Assembly (NCBI GenBank): GCA_030753015.1
Contig: JASMDC010000013.1
Location: forward strand, 25,216-89,215
Direction: 5' to 3'
From: Candidatus Undinarchaeales archaeon
GTDB taxonomy: Archaea; SpSt-1190; JASMDC01
DNA: 64,000 bases
Below are positions 9,649-17,767 of the stretch, one piece after another. Below the pieces are notes generated by a model that saw only the letters and a program-made list of their open reading frames with translations, was not told the origin of the DNA and made no database searches. Every line of letters starts with the position of its first letter. Positions within the stretch are counted from its first letter, which is position 1. The translations under genes were made by a program, and so were the position numbers.

Positions 9649-11052
9649 ATGTCCGACCGGTACGATATCGTGGTCATCGGCGGCGGCCCCGGCGGCTACT
9701 CAGCTGCCATCAGGGCGGCCCACCAGGACCTTTCCGTCGCCATCGTCGAGGAGGACAGGCTTGGAGGCACCTGCCTGAACCGCGGTTGTATACCGACCAA
9801 GGCGCTGATCGCCTCGAGCTCGCGCTTCGCCTCCCTCGCCACGCTAGAAGAGCACGGTATCTCGGTCAAGAGCCAGTCCTTCTCCTACGGTGCGATGGCC
9901 TCCCGGAAGGACCGTGTGGTCGAAGCGATAGTATCCTCCCTGGAGAAGCTCGTAGCAGGTAACGGTATCACTGTGGTCACGGGCCGCGGACGGATCGTCG
10001 ACGGTGGCACCGCGGTGGAAGTGGCCCTCACTGACGGTGGGACACAAAGGCTCGAGGCGGGGACGCTCATCATCGCCACCGGCTCACGGACCGCTTGCTT
10101 GCCCTTCATTACTCCGGACCATGAACACATCCTCTTCTCGGACGATCTCCTGAAGCTCACCGAGCTGCCAGCGAGCCTTACCATCATCGGTGGGGGCGTC
10201 ATCGGGTGCGAGTGGGCCTCGATCCTCGCTGACCTGGGGTGCAATGTGACCATCGTCGAGCTTATGCCCACTCTGCTCCCCGGCATGGACAGGATGGCCG
10301 CGAACCTGGTGAAGCGGAGCCTGAAGAGCAAGGGCGTCACCATCAATACCAAGGTCTGCGTGACCGGTGTGAGCGTTGACGGGAACTATACCGTGACGAC
10401 GCTCGAGTCCGGTGAGGATGTACGCTCGGAACGGACCCTCGTGTGTGTTGGCCGGTCCTGCAACACCGAGGACCTCGGTCTGGAGGAGGCCGGTGTGGAG
10501 CTAGAGAAGGGACACATTGTCGTGGACAGGTTCCTACGGACAGATAACGACCACATCTTCGCCGTGGGCGATGTAGTGGGAGGGCTCATGCTCGCCCACA
10601 AGGCAAGCTGGGAGGGGGAGGTGGCCGTCCACAACATACTCCACCCTGATGAGATGGTCGACGCCACCGACGCGCTCATCCCTTCGGTGGTGTTCACGAG
10701 CCCGGAGATCGCCATGTTCGGTAGGACCGAGAACGAACTCAAGGCAGAGGACATCGCCTTCCGGGCAGGGAGGTTCTCCTTCGCTGCCAACGGCAAGTCC
10801 TTGTGCTCAGGAGAGTCGGACGGTTTCGTCAAGGTCCTCGTGGGCGAGGACGGATGCATCCTCGGCGCCATCATCGTGGGCCCGGACGCATCGTCCCTCA
10901 TCCCGTCGCTGCTCGTCCCGACCGTCACGGGTGTGACCGTGGAGCTGATCTCCGATGTCGTGTTCCCCCACCCCACTCTCGGCGAGGCAGTGAAGGAGGC
11001 AGTGGACGACGCCCAAGGGAGGGCGCTGCACAAGACTGCCCCGAAGCGGTGA
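9649..11052 (+). CDS. lpdA: Dihydrolipoyl dehydrogenase (NAD-disulfide oxidoreductase)
   Basis: A 467-residue flavoprotein, the usual family length. It has the FAD-binding GGGPGG at residues 11-16, the redox-active disulfide C42LNRGC47, the NAD-binding GGGVIGCEWA near residue 180, the second FAD motif IFAVGDVVGG, and the C-terminal His441-x4-Glu446 catalytic dyad (HPTLGE) donated across the dimer. All functional residues are therefore present. The family reoxidises dihydrolipoamide of 2-oxoacid dehydrogenases or the glycine cleavage system, with NAD+. No E1, E2 or lipoate gene is next to it, so its partner complex is unknown here; stand-alone copies in archaea can also act on other disulfides. 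A TTAATTACTTAA promoter-like stretch lies 25-35 nt before the ATG. Confidence 0.9.
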   Translation: MSDRYDIVVIGGGPGGYSAAIRAAHQDLSVAIVEEDRLGGTCLNRGCIPTKALIASSSRFASLATLEEHGISVKSQSFSYGAMASRKDRVVEAIVSSLEKLVAGNGITVVTGRGRIVDGGTAVEVALTDGGTQRLEAGTLIIATGSRTACLPFITPDHEHILFSDDLLKLTELPASLTIIGGGVIGCEWASILADLGCNVTIVELMPTLLPGMDRMAANLVKRSLKSKGVTINTKVCVTGVSVDGNYTVTTLESGEDVRSERTLVCVGRSCNTEDLGLEEAGVELEKGHIVVDRFLRTDNDHIFAVGDVVGGLMLAHKASWEGEVAVHNILHPDEMVDATDALIPSVVFTSPEIAMFGRTENELKAEDIAFRAGRFSFAANGKSLCSGESDGFVKVLVGEDGCILGAIIVGPDASSLIPSLLVPTVTGVTVELISDVVFPHPTLGEAVKEAVDDAQGRALHKTAPKR

Positions 11053-11065
11053 CAATACCTGTGAA

Positions 11066-11317
11066 CTACCCCTCTCCAAGTGGAGGGGCTTCCCGCTTCG
11101 ACGCTGTTTCCAGCTCCACGGGCGCATCGGGTGGTCCCCACCCTGATCTATCCTGAATGTTGATCGCAGCGTTCAGGTCGCGGTCTATTGTCAGCCCGAG
11201 GGTGATCCGGCCCAGACTATCGATGGAAACGTTCAGATCTCCTTCCATTACCAGACTGGGTCGAGGCATCTGCACGTGCACGAGGACCTCCCTCAGAGCG
11301 CACCATGCTATGGGCAT
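11066..11317 (-). pseudogene. Decayed TnpB (IS200/IS605 family) C-terminal fragment
   Basis: The 83-residue minus-strand frame contains LGLTIDRDLNAAINI, the highly typical segment that follows the zinc ribbon at the end of TnpB/OrfB proteins, and ends in REAPPLGEG, the usual kind of TnpB tail that runs into the right-end hairpin. The zinc-ribbon cysteines expected just before this segment are gone (GRITLGL where CxxCG is expected), no upstream RuvC-like part is present, and the frame has no convincing start. It is therefore a remnant of a transposon whose 5' part is deleted or mutated beyond recognition. Confidence 0.65.
11069..11088 (-). repeat. IS200/IS605-type right-end hairpin at the TnpB stop
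   Basis: CCCCTC (11069-11074) pairs with GAGGGG (11083-11088) directly after the stop codon of the TnpB fragment. In this family the right-end hairpin overlaps or abuts the tnpB stop, is recognised by TnpA and forms part of the scaffold of the guide RNA, so the position fits. The rest of the end is not clear. Confidence 0.5.
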
Positions 11318-11498
11318 CCATCACCCTGCCCCTGGAAGACCACGACCCCGACCGATCAGCCAGCATTCTCATCTTTGCTCATCGTTGGCCGGTTTTAGGT
11401 CTCCAGGACGCGACTGTTATCGCCTCTGGTCAATGATTGTCCTTGGTGGTCACCCCTATAGGTATTAGGCCGTTCATCATTATATCCCAAAGGGAGGT

Positions 11499-11551
11499 GG
11501 CGTGCCGGTACTCGTCCGGAAAGTAACTTTCGGGTCCGTCCCCCCCACGCC
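11499..11551. other. Possible structured element in a gene-poor stretch
   Basis: The interval 11318-11661 has no gene that I can support. Inside it GGCGTG (11499-11504) pairs with CACGCC (11546-11551), enclosing a second hairpin CCG-AAAG / CTTT-CGG around 11516-11533. An ATTATATCC stretch about 20 nt upstream could be a promoter. It may be a small RNA or part of the old transposon; there is no family match I recognise. Confidence 0.25.
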
Positions 11552-11661
11552 CCATCGGAAGGGGATTTCCCGCCAAAATAAATAAAGAGTTAAATCTTGG
11601 GAACGCTCAACCTGCGGTGCTGCTCGCAGGACGCCTTCCCAAGGCGTGAGGGCGGCGGTTC

Positions 11662-11763
11662 GGGCTCGTAGCTCAGCCGGTTAGAGCGCCGGTCTTATAT
11701 GGCCTGTGCTCATACACAGCCTAGGACAGCCGGAGGTCAGGGGTTCAAGCCCCCTCGGGCCCA
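11662..11763 (+). tRNA. trnI: tRNA-Ile(UAU) with a 28-nt intron
   Basis: Acceptor stem GGGCTCG pairs with CGGGCCC (one G-U), D-stem GCTC/GAGC, anticodon stem CCGGT (11689-11693) with GCCGG (11729-11733), T-arm AGGGG TTCAAGC CCCCT, discriminator A at 11763. Spliced at the canonical 37/38 position the loop is C-U-UAU-A-A, giving anticodon UAU at 11696-11698. The intron would be 11700-11727 and contains a CTGTG/CACAG hairpin, compatible with a bulge-helix-bulge. The body resembles archaeal isoleucine tRNAs. CCA is not encoded. The splice boundaries are inferred, not seen. Confidence 0.85.
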
Positions 11764-11764
11764 T

Positions 11765-11788
11765 GGGGGAGGTCGTTGGGCCTCCCCC
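11765..11788 (+). terminator. Hairpin after tRNA-Ile
   Basis: Perfect 8-bp inverted repeat GGGGGAGG / CCTCCCCC with an 8-nt loop, two bases after the tRNA. No clear T-run follows, so it could be a terminator or a processing barrier. Confidence 0.55.
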
Positions 11789-11858
11789 GATAACTTTGTC
11801 GTCCTGCTCGAGCTGCGGTCATTATATATCCTATAACTGATTAAGAATTAGGGGGACG

Positions 11859-13871
11859 ATGGCGAGGACAATCATTGCCGTGCTCATCGTGGTGTCATTG
11901 CTGACAACTGCCCCGGTATCGGTGGAGGCGAACTGGGACGCGCTCGGCGGTGGCAAGGCCTACAACGGCATGACGTCCTTCTTCAAGGTTACCGTCATGA
12001 ACCGGGACCGGGACGATGGTGTACGGACATCACTGCTCGTCACCGTGGACAGCGAGGACCTCCATCTGTCAGGTCCGCTGGACTGGCAGAACGTCCTTCT
12101 CAACCGGGCCATGTACACCATTCCTTTCCACCATGGCGAGGAGGACATGGTGCTCGAGACCGAGGCCGTGGAAGTGTTATACGGTAATCCGGCGACTTAC
12201 TACTTCGGTATCGAACCCGACGAGGAGTGCGAGACCGGGACCTACCGCGTCAACATCGGCGTCCAGGCGATGAACCCGGACGGGACCTGGGCCATCGTCG
12301 AGTCCAAGGTACTCATGTTGAGGGTGGAGGAGAGCATCGAAGTGGTTCTCCCCAGTATGGAGCTCTTCGTGGGCGGCGAGGCCAAGAAGATAGCCCTCCT
12401 GGTGAGGAACCGCGGACGTGCTGTAGAGAAGATCGAGGAAGTCTCGGCGACCTTCGAGGTACTCACACCGGAGTGCGATGGCCAGCTCCTCTTCTGTGAC
12501 CTGACCAACCGGCCGTGCGATGCGACCGAATGGCGGTTCCGTCCCCAGCGTAAGGATTCGCTCGTCAATACCGAGGATAATCCCATCATTCCCTACACCA
12601 TCAGGGTGGATGAGAGGTTCCGTTGCGATGATTCAGAATATTGCGGGATGTGCGACATCCGGGTCAATGTCACGTACATAACGTCCTACACCGACCTCCT
12701 CCTCAAGCGCAGCTACTCGTCCCAGATAAAGGCCGATGGCCTGGCGCCCATCACCGTCCGGGCCGGTGAGCGATCCGACGTCCATGTACGGCTCGTCGGT
12801 GCCCGGGCGCAGGACGGTGAGCTCCATTATGACGGCATCCCCGGCGAAGATCTCGAGATCCCACTCCTCATTAAGAACACAGGCAGAGGCTATGCTCACA
12901 GCTGCGAGGCGCTGATAGCTGTTCCGTCCTTCCGCGGAATGGCCGCATACGACATCCTCCAGATAGTATCTCCCTTCGAGGGCCAGGCGGTCGGGGAAGA
13001 CCTGGTGAGCGACGGAGTAGTCCTTGATAGGCTCGCACCGGACGAGCTCAGGGAGGTCAGGTACGTCCTGCGCATCAGCCCTGACGCACAAGACAACCTT
13101 GACAGGATGCCCGTTTTTTTCGAATTGGAATGCATGGACGGGTTCGGACGACAGTACACTGCCGAGAAGGACGGTGGATGGGACGATTTCTACATCACCG
13201 TGTCCCGACCGATTCCGCCCGAGCTCGCGCTCGATGTCACAGCATCAAGTGACGTCATCGACGGCGATCCTTTCAATGTCGACATCACGCTCACCAACAT
13301 GGCCCCCACTCCCGCTCACGATTGTACACTGTCCGCCAGCTGGTCCGGGCCGGTCCCTGTGGCCGGTGACGGGCACCTCTCCCTCAGCCGCCAGCTCGGA
13401 CGTGACACGCCCTACTCGCGTGTCATGGAGTTCACGGTCGTGGTGTCGGAGGACATCAAGGCCACTTGGCAGGGTGCGGCCCCTGGATCGATACGCATCA
13501 GTGGCACCTTCACGGCCTGGTGCACGGACCCGCGAGGAGTGAGCCTCGCCACGACATCGAGGTCGCTGAGCATCGCTGTGCGGGAGCGCGAGTCCGCGTT
13601 CATGAAACGCCGCGACCGCTCATGGGCGAGCCCCGGCCGCTCATGGACGAGCCCCGGTACTGTCGAGCAGGATGTCGTCGATGTGGAGGACAAGCTGGCC
13701 TGGCGAGGTATCCTCGGACTGGGGGTATTGGTCGTATTCATCTGGCTGATCGTCATGCTCAATCATCTCCAGCGGATGATGTCCGCACCCTTCACGGCCG
13801 TGTCCGATGAGGAACGGGACAGGAAGATGCGCGATAAGGAATCGTCCGACGAGGACGTGGATGAGCTGTAG
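11859..13871 (+). CDS. Secreted, C-terminally membrane-anchored protein with Ig-like domains
   Basis: A 670-residue protein. Residues 1-24 are a signal peptide ending near VSVEA. The ectodomain has at least three repeats of the kind LxLLVRNRGRAVEKIEEV, IPLLIKNTGRGYAHSCEA and VDITLTNMAPTPAHDCTL, the pattern of CARDB/NEW3-like immunoglobulin folds found in archaeal S-layer-associated proteins. A single transmembrane helix (GILGLGVLVVFIWLIVMLN, about residues 616-636) is followed by a short charged cytoplasmic tail. There is a TATATATCC stretch about 30 nt upstream and GGGGG just before the ATG. It is probably a cell-surface protein; no enzymatic motif is visible. The gene follows the tRNA in the same direction but has its own promoter. 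Confidence 0.75.
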   Translation: MARTIIAVLIVVSLLTTAPVSVEANWDALGGGKAYNGMTSFFKVTVMNRDRDDGVRTSLLVTVDSEDLHLSGPLDWQNVLLNRAMYTIPFHHGEEDMVLETEAVEVLYGNPATYYFGIEPDEECETGTYRVNIGVQAMNPDGTWAIVESKVLMLRVEESIEVVLPSMELFVGGEAKKIALLVRNRGRAVEKIEEVSATFEVLTPECDGQLLFCDLTNRPCDATEWRFRPQRKDSLVNTEDNPIIPYTIRVDERFRCDDSEYCGMCDIRVNVTYITSYTDLLLKRSYSSQIKADGLAPITVRAGERSDVHVRLVGARAQDGELHYDGIPGEDLEIPLLIKNTGRGYAHSCEALIAVPSFRGMAAYDILQIVSPFEGQAVGEDLVSDGVVLDRLAPDELREVRYVLRISPDAQDNLDRMPVFFELECMDGFGRQYTAEKDGGWDDFYITVSRPIPPELALDVTASSDVIDGDPFNVDITLTNMAPTPAHDCTLSASWSGPVPVAGDGHLSLSRQLGRDTPYSRVMEFTVVVSEDIKATWQGAAPGSIRISGTFTAWCTDPRGVSLATTSRSLSIAVRERESAFMKRRDRSWASPGRSWTSPGTVEQDVVDVEDKLAWRGILGLGVLVVFIWLIVMLNHLQRMMSAPFTAVSDEERDRKMRDKESSDEDVDEL

Positions 13872-13940
13872 GCCACAAGCCCGAAAGTGGGAGTGCGTTG
13901 GTTGACAGGTTTTTAATAATCCACAGACATTTCGGAGACC

Positions 13941-15302
13941 ATGAAGGTCACGGTCCTCAACGGCAGCCCCAAGGGCGACGTCTCCGTCACCATGCAGTAC
14001 GTCGGCTATATCCGCAAGCGCTTCCCCGGGCACGAGTACGTGGTGCATGACATCTCGCAACGGGTCAAGAAGCTGGAAGGTAACTTGACCGCGTTCAAGG
14101 AGGTTGTCGACGACGTCGGTTCATCGGATGTTGTACTGTGGGCCTTCCCCCTTTATCACATGCTGGTCCCCTCCCAGTACAAACGGTTCATCGAGCTGGT
14201 TTCTGAGAAGGATGCGGTTGATGCTTTCAAGGAAAAGTATGCTGCGGTCCTGACCACGTCCATCCACTTCTTCGACCACACCGCTCACGCCTACATGCAT
14301 GCCATCTGCGACGACCTGGGGATGCGGTACGTCGGCTTCCATTCGGCCGAAATGAGCGACCTGCTGAAAGAGAAGGGTCGCGACCAGCTCGTTCTGTTCG
14401 CAGAGGATTTCTTCGACGCTGCCGAGCGCAAGAGGGTCACATCACGGGCGAACCCTCCCGTGAACACACGCTCCTGGAACTACCTTCCCGGTGCAGTCGC
14501 CGGGGCCATCGATACGAAGGGCAAGCAGATTATCGTGCTCACAGACGGGACCGGGGGGAACCTGGGGCGGATGGTTGAGCGCTTCACTGAGAGCCTCGCT
14601 GGTAAGGTGGAGGTCCACGACATCAATGACATCCCACTGAAGAACGGCTGTCTGGGATGCTGCAACTGTGGGCTGGACAACGAGTGCTCCCAGAAGGACG
14701 GCTTCCCGGAGTTCTTCAATGAGAAGGTCCGTACGGCGGATGTCGTCGTGTACGCGGGGAAGGTGACCGACCGCCACCTCTCCTCCCAATGGAAGAAGTT
14801 CATCGACCGCACGTTCTTCCACAACCACGTCCCGGCGCTCAAGGGTAAACAGCTCGGTTGGATCATTGCGGGGCCGCTAGGCCAGCTCCCCACGCTCAGG
14901 GCGACCTTGGAGGGCGAGGCCGAACTGGGTAGGATTAACCTCGTGGACATCGTGACCGACGAGTCCGGTGACAACGAGACCGTGGACACCATGATCCAAT
15001 CCCTCGCAGAGCGCCTCATCAGGCATTCCTGCTCAGGATACATGCGGACGCGCACGTTCCTTGGTGTGGGGGGTGACAAGCTATTTCGCGACTTCGTGTA
15101 CAATAGCCGGTTCGTGTTCCAGGCCGACCATGCTTACTACAAGAAGCACGGATTCTACGACTTCCCCCAGCACGAGTACGGAACGCGACTCCTTAATACT
15201 GTAATGACCGGGCTGACGTGGATTCCGCAGTTCAGGAAGGAGTTCAAGAAGCGTACGACCTCCGAAATGATCAAACCGTTCCAGAGACTGCTCGATGAGT
15301 AA
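13941..15302 (+). CDS. Tandem flavodoxin-fold protein with iron-sulfur flavoprotein half
   Basis: A 453-residue protein made of two flavodoxin-like domains. Domain 1 (about 1-165) begins MKVTVLNGSPKG, the FMN phosphate-binding start of NAD(P)H-dependent FMN reductases. Domain 2 (about 195-370) begins IIVLTDGTGGN and contains CLGCCNCGLDNEC, that is C-x2-C-x2-C-x5-C, the compact cysteine motif that binds a 4Fe-4S cluster in archaeal iron-sulfur flavoproteins (Isf). The protein is therefore a likely electron carrier or reductase. A C-terminal ~85-residue extension with many aromatic and basic residues is unassigned. The ATG lies about 27 nt after a TTTTTAAT box, so the gene is probably leaderless. 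The first domain lacks the cysteine motif. Confidence 0.75.
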   Translation: MKVTVLNGSPKGDVSVTMQYVGYIRKRFPGHEYVVHDISQRVKKLEGNLTAFKEVVDDVGSSDVVLWAFPLYHMLVPSQYKRFIELVSEKDAVDAFKEKYAAVLTTSIHFFDHTAHAYMHAICDDLGMRYVGFHSAEMSDLLKEKGRDQLVLFAEDFFDAAERKRVTSRANPPVNTRSWNYLPGAVAGAIDTKGKQIIVLTDGTGGNLGRMVERFTESLAGKVEVHDINDIPLKNGCLGCCNCGLDNECSQKDGFPEFFNEKVRTADVVVYAGKVTDRHLSSQWKKFIDRTFFHNHVPALKGKQLGWIIAGPLGQLPTLRATLEGEAELGRINLVDIVTDESGDNETVDTMIQSLAERLIRHSCSGYMRTRTFLGVGGDKLFRDFVYNSRFVFQADHAYYKKHGFYDFPQHEYGTRLLNTVMTGLTWIPQFRKEFKKRTTSEMIKPFQRLLDE

Positions 15303-15316
15303 GCAATTGATGGAGA

Positions 15317-15331
15317 ATGGTGCGCCGGTCG
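15317..15331. repeat. Copy of the tRNA-Gly 3' end (att-like repeat)
   Basis: ATGGTGCGCCGGTCG here is identical to 17690-17704, which is the CCA, acceptor strand and start of the T-arm of the minus-strand tRNA-Gly. The two copies are in the same orientation and enclose 2.4 kb that holds an IS and broken genes, the arrangement left by integration at a tRNA 3' end. Confidence 0.6.
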
Positions 15332-15505
15332 AGAACAAAGCGCACACTCACGAGTAATTGTTTACAGATTCACACGTAGAGGGCCGCATTCTAGGGAAGA
15401 AGGGATAGAATGATGTACAGTAGTCCAGACCAAGACGACCTGCTGATGGGCCGGAAAGGTACGAAATTTAAAGACACTCGATAACAGAATCCATAGGTGG
15501 CAGAA

Positions 15506-15661
15506 ATGGATTCTAACAAACCTACATCAGTGGCCTACAGCCAGGGGATAACCGCACTCATCTTCGTGTCGGCGCTCCTCGGGTTGTTCATCATGCCCAT
15601 GGAGGGGTTCGGGCCGTCGGACCCTGATGTGCCCCCTTTTGACACTACACGGGCTCAATAG
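15506..15661 (+). CDS. Small single-helix membrane protein, 51 residues
   Basis: ATG at 15506 opens a 51-residue frame: a short polar N-terminus, one hydrophobic helix (ITALIFVSALLGLFIMPM) and a Pro/Asp-rich tail. A TATA-like GAAATTTAAAG lies 30-40 nt upstream, which supports a real gene. I do not recognise a family. It lies inside the interval bounded by the tRNA-Gly repeat and directly upstream of the IS1634-like element. Confidence 0.5.
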   Translation: MDSNKPTSVAYSQGITALIFVSALLGLFIMPMEGFGPSDPDVPPFDTTRAQ

Positions 15662-15703
15662 AGCTTCCGTTCAACGTTATCATTTCGAAAGCTTTAAATC
15701 AGG

Positions 15704-15722
15704 GTAGTGATAATAACACTAC
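15704..15722. promoter_or_regulatory. Palindrome between TATA box and transposase start
   Basis: GTAGTGATAATAACACTAC is a 6-bp perfect inverted repeat around 7 bases. TTTAAA at 15693-15698 is 27 nt before the transposase ATG, so the palindrome covers the expected start of transcription. Its right half also belongs to the inverted terminal motif of the element. Confidence 0.5.
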
Positions 15723-17297
15723 ATGACCTTCATTCGCCGTATCAAGAGGGGCGACAGCACTTATGTGTACAATGTGCGGACCTACCGTGAGAAGGGTACC
15801 GGCAAAGTCAAGCAGGATACCGAGTACCTCGGCAAAGAGGTAGAGAAGGACGGCGAGACCACCATCATTCCACCCAAGAGAAGGACAAAGGGATTGCGCT
15901 CGATCCTGGATTACGGTGAGCCCATGGCCCTCTACAAGCTCGCCAAGGAGTTCGGCCTGCCCGAGGTCATCGATTCCTGCATCGCGCCACACACGAGGAT
16001 CGATGACATCGGCCTGAAGACCACCATCCTGGCCATCAACAAGGTCACTGCGGACGCGAGCCTCAGGGCGACAGGCTCCTGGTTCTCCCGCACGGCCCTC
16101 AGGGAGCGCGTCGATCTCACGTCGGCCGACCTCACCCCCAAGTGTGTCAGAGGCATCCTCTCGCTCCTCTCCAAGGAGACGCCCGACGTGACGGGGTTGA
16201 TCGAGGAGGGCATTGCGCGGCGCATCAAGAAGCTGTACAGCGATGATCTCGACACGCTCGTCTACGACCTGACGCCCATGACGTACTACGGCGACTGCAA
16301 CGACCTTGCCCGGTACGGCCATGCCTACCGTAGCACGGGGGAGAAGCAGGTGAACATGGTCCTTGCCGTGACCATGGGCCACCGCCTCCCCATCCATCAC
16401 AAGGTGCTCCCTGGCAACATCGTCAGCGTTTCCACCATCCGCACGTTCCTCAAGGAGCTGGAGGTCTTCGGGGTCAAGAACCTCGTCCTGGTGCTCGATC
16501 GTGGCTTTTACAGCAAGAGGAACATCGAGGAGATCCTGGGCGCGAAGCACGACGTCATCGGCGCGCTGGCATCGAACCTGAACCTGACCAAGCGGGCGCT
16601 CACCAAGAGCGTCGGCATGGAGAACTCCCGGAACCGTATCAGGTATCCGGGGGCCGTGACCTTCGCCAAGGAGTTCAAGGAGGACGATATCAGGGCCTTC
16701 GTCTACCACGATTCGGAGCGGCGGAGCCGCCAGCTCACCAGCTTCTACGAGGGCCTCACCGAGGTGGAGCGGAAGCTGGACGATCTGGGTGAGGTGGCGT
16801 TCCCGATCAAGGACGAGATGCTGGGGGAGCTGCACGGCGTGTGCGGTGACTACGCCGGGTACATCCGAGTCACGCCGACGTTCTCCGAGGACTGGTCGTT
16901 CACCTACCGGGTGAAGCACAAGGCGGTCCAGAGGACGACCAACCGGTTCGGGAAGACCGTCCTCTTCACCTCCACGAGTTTGAATGCCGTGGACGTGCTG
17001 AAGCTCTATCGGGAGAAGGACGTGATCGACAAGACCTTCAGGCTGATGAAGGACCGCGGGCTCGGGCCACTGCAGGCGAACCTCGAGGGATCGACGAGAG
17101 CTCGGGTATTCCTGGCGTACCTGGGCTACCTGATGCTCTGCCTTCTGCGAATGAAGCTGAAGGAGGAGACCTCCCTGGAGGAAGCGCTCTCACGGCTTGG
17201 TGAAGTGAGGGAGGTGCTCTACAAGGATGGATCACGGGAACTGCCAGAGCTCACGAAGCAGCAGAAGGCGGTCCTCAAGATGCTCGGGATGATGTAG
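15723..17297 (+). CDS. Transposase, IS1634-like (IS4 superfamily, DDE)
   Basis: A 524-residue transposase with the IS4-superfamily features: a first Asp in LVYDLTPMTYYG, a second in VLVLDRGFYSKRNIEE, and the C-terminal YREKDVIDKTFRLMKDRG signature, followed by RVFLAYLGYLMLCLLRMKL, which is typical of IS1634 family members. The frame is intact from end to end, so the enzyme may be active. The start ATG lies 27 nt after a TTTAAA box with a BRE-like CGAAAG, so it should be transcribed without leader. The element lies inside the interval bounded by the tRNA-Gly 3'-end repeats and next to a broken membrane-protein gene. Confidence 0.85.
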   Translation: MTFIRRIKRGDSTYVYNVRTYREKGTGKVKQDTEYLGKEVEKDGETTIIPPKRRTKGLRSILDYGEPMALYKLAKEFGLPEVIDSCIAPHTRIDDIGLKTTILAINKVTADASLRATGSWFSRTALRERVDLTSADLTPKCVRGILSLLSKETPDVTGLIEEGIARRIKKLYSDDLDTLVYDLTPMTYYGDCNDLARYGHAYRSTGEKQVNMVLAVTMGHRLPIHHKVLPGNIVSVSTIRTFLKELEVFGVKNLVLVLDRGFYSKRNIEEILGAKHDVIGALASNLNLTKRALTKSVGMENSRNRIRYPGAVTFAKEFKEDDIRAFVYHDSERRSRQLTSFYEGLTEVERKLDDLGEVAFPIKDEMLGELHGVCGDYAGYIRVTPTFSEDWSFTYRVKHKAVQRTTNRFGKTVLFTSTSLNAVDVLKLYREKDVIDKTFRLMKDRGLGPLQANLEGSTRARVFLAYLGYLMLCLLRMKLKEETSLEEALSRLGEVREVLYKDGSRELPELTKQQKAVLKMLGMM

Positions 17298-17303
17298 TGA
17301 TAA

Positions 17304-17513
17304 AAACGGGCACATCTGGGGTCGGAGTACCTTGCCGCGCTGGAGACCAACCAGTTCATCGCAGGATTGATTTTCTACATCACAATCCTGGGCGCGGTGG
17401 CTTTGGGGCTCGCGTATATAATCCAAGAGATTGAGCGGACCCGGGCGGCTTGCCTCGAGAAGCTGTTCGACATGGACGAGAAACTTGGAATGCTGGTCGA
17501 GAAGAAGAAGTAG
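17304..17513 (+). pseudogene. Headless membrane-protein fragment next to the IS
   Basis: Directly after the IS right end a frame is open from 17304 to a TAG at 17511: HLGSEYLAALETNQFIAG, a hydrophobic helix (LIFYITILGAVALGLAYII) and a charged helical tail ending EKKK. There is no ATG or GTG before the helix; the only possible starts are a TTG inside it. The composition is coding-like, so this looks like the 3' part of a gene whose 5' end was lost when the IS arrived. A 49-residue TTG-started protein is the alternative. Confidence 0.45.
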
Positions 17514-17690
17514 ACTGGACGACAAGATCCTACCGCCTTGAACGTCAGGTTTCGGGACAGCGGCAACCACATCCAGAAGTTCTCGTAGACATAGGGTTCC
17601 CGGTGCACGAGCTCTCCGAAGGTAAGGAGGAGAAACCGAACACGCAAATCAATCCCCGAGTAAAGTCCTCCGAATCGGAGCGTAATCGGA

Positions 17691-17767
17691 TGGTGCGCCG
17701 GTCGGGATTTGAACCCGAGTTATCTGCGTGGCAGGCAGATGTCCTAGGCCAGCTAGACTACCGGCGC
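17691..17767 (-). tRNA. trnG: tRNA-Gly(GCC)
   Basis: On the minus strand: acceptor GCGCCGG/CCGGCGC, D-stem GTCT/GGAC, anticodon stem TCTGC/GCAGA with loop CTGCCAC giving anticodon GCC, T-arm TCGGG TTCAAAT CCCGA, discriminator A. CCA is encoded (17691-17693), unlike the tRNA-Ile of this window. No intron. Its 3' end is duplicated at 15317-15331. Confidence 0.92.

Larger units (their letters stand above)
15704..17310 (+). mobile_element. IS1634-like insertion sequence (approximate ends)
   Basis: The element is built around one transposase gene. CACTACAT at 15717-15724 is inverted as ATGTAGTG at 17292-17299, so the terminal motifs contain the start and stop codons. GTAGTGATAA also occurs in direct orientation at both ends (15704 and 17295), possibly a target duplication or part of the ends. 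Exact boundaries cannot be fixed by eye. A headless membrane-protein frame begins right after the right end. Confidence 0.6.

Noticed and set aside
15506..17513. One gene split by the IS, with the 51-residue frame as its 5' half
   Set aside because: The 51-residue frame ends in its own TAG about 40 bp before the element, so the two frames cannot be joined across the insertion.
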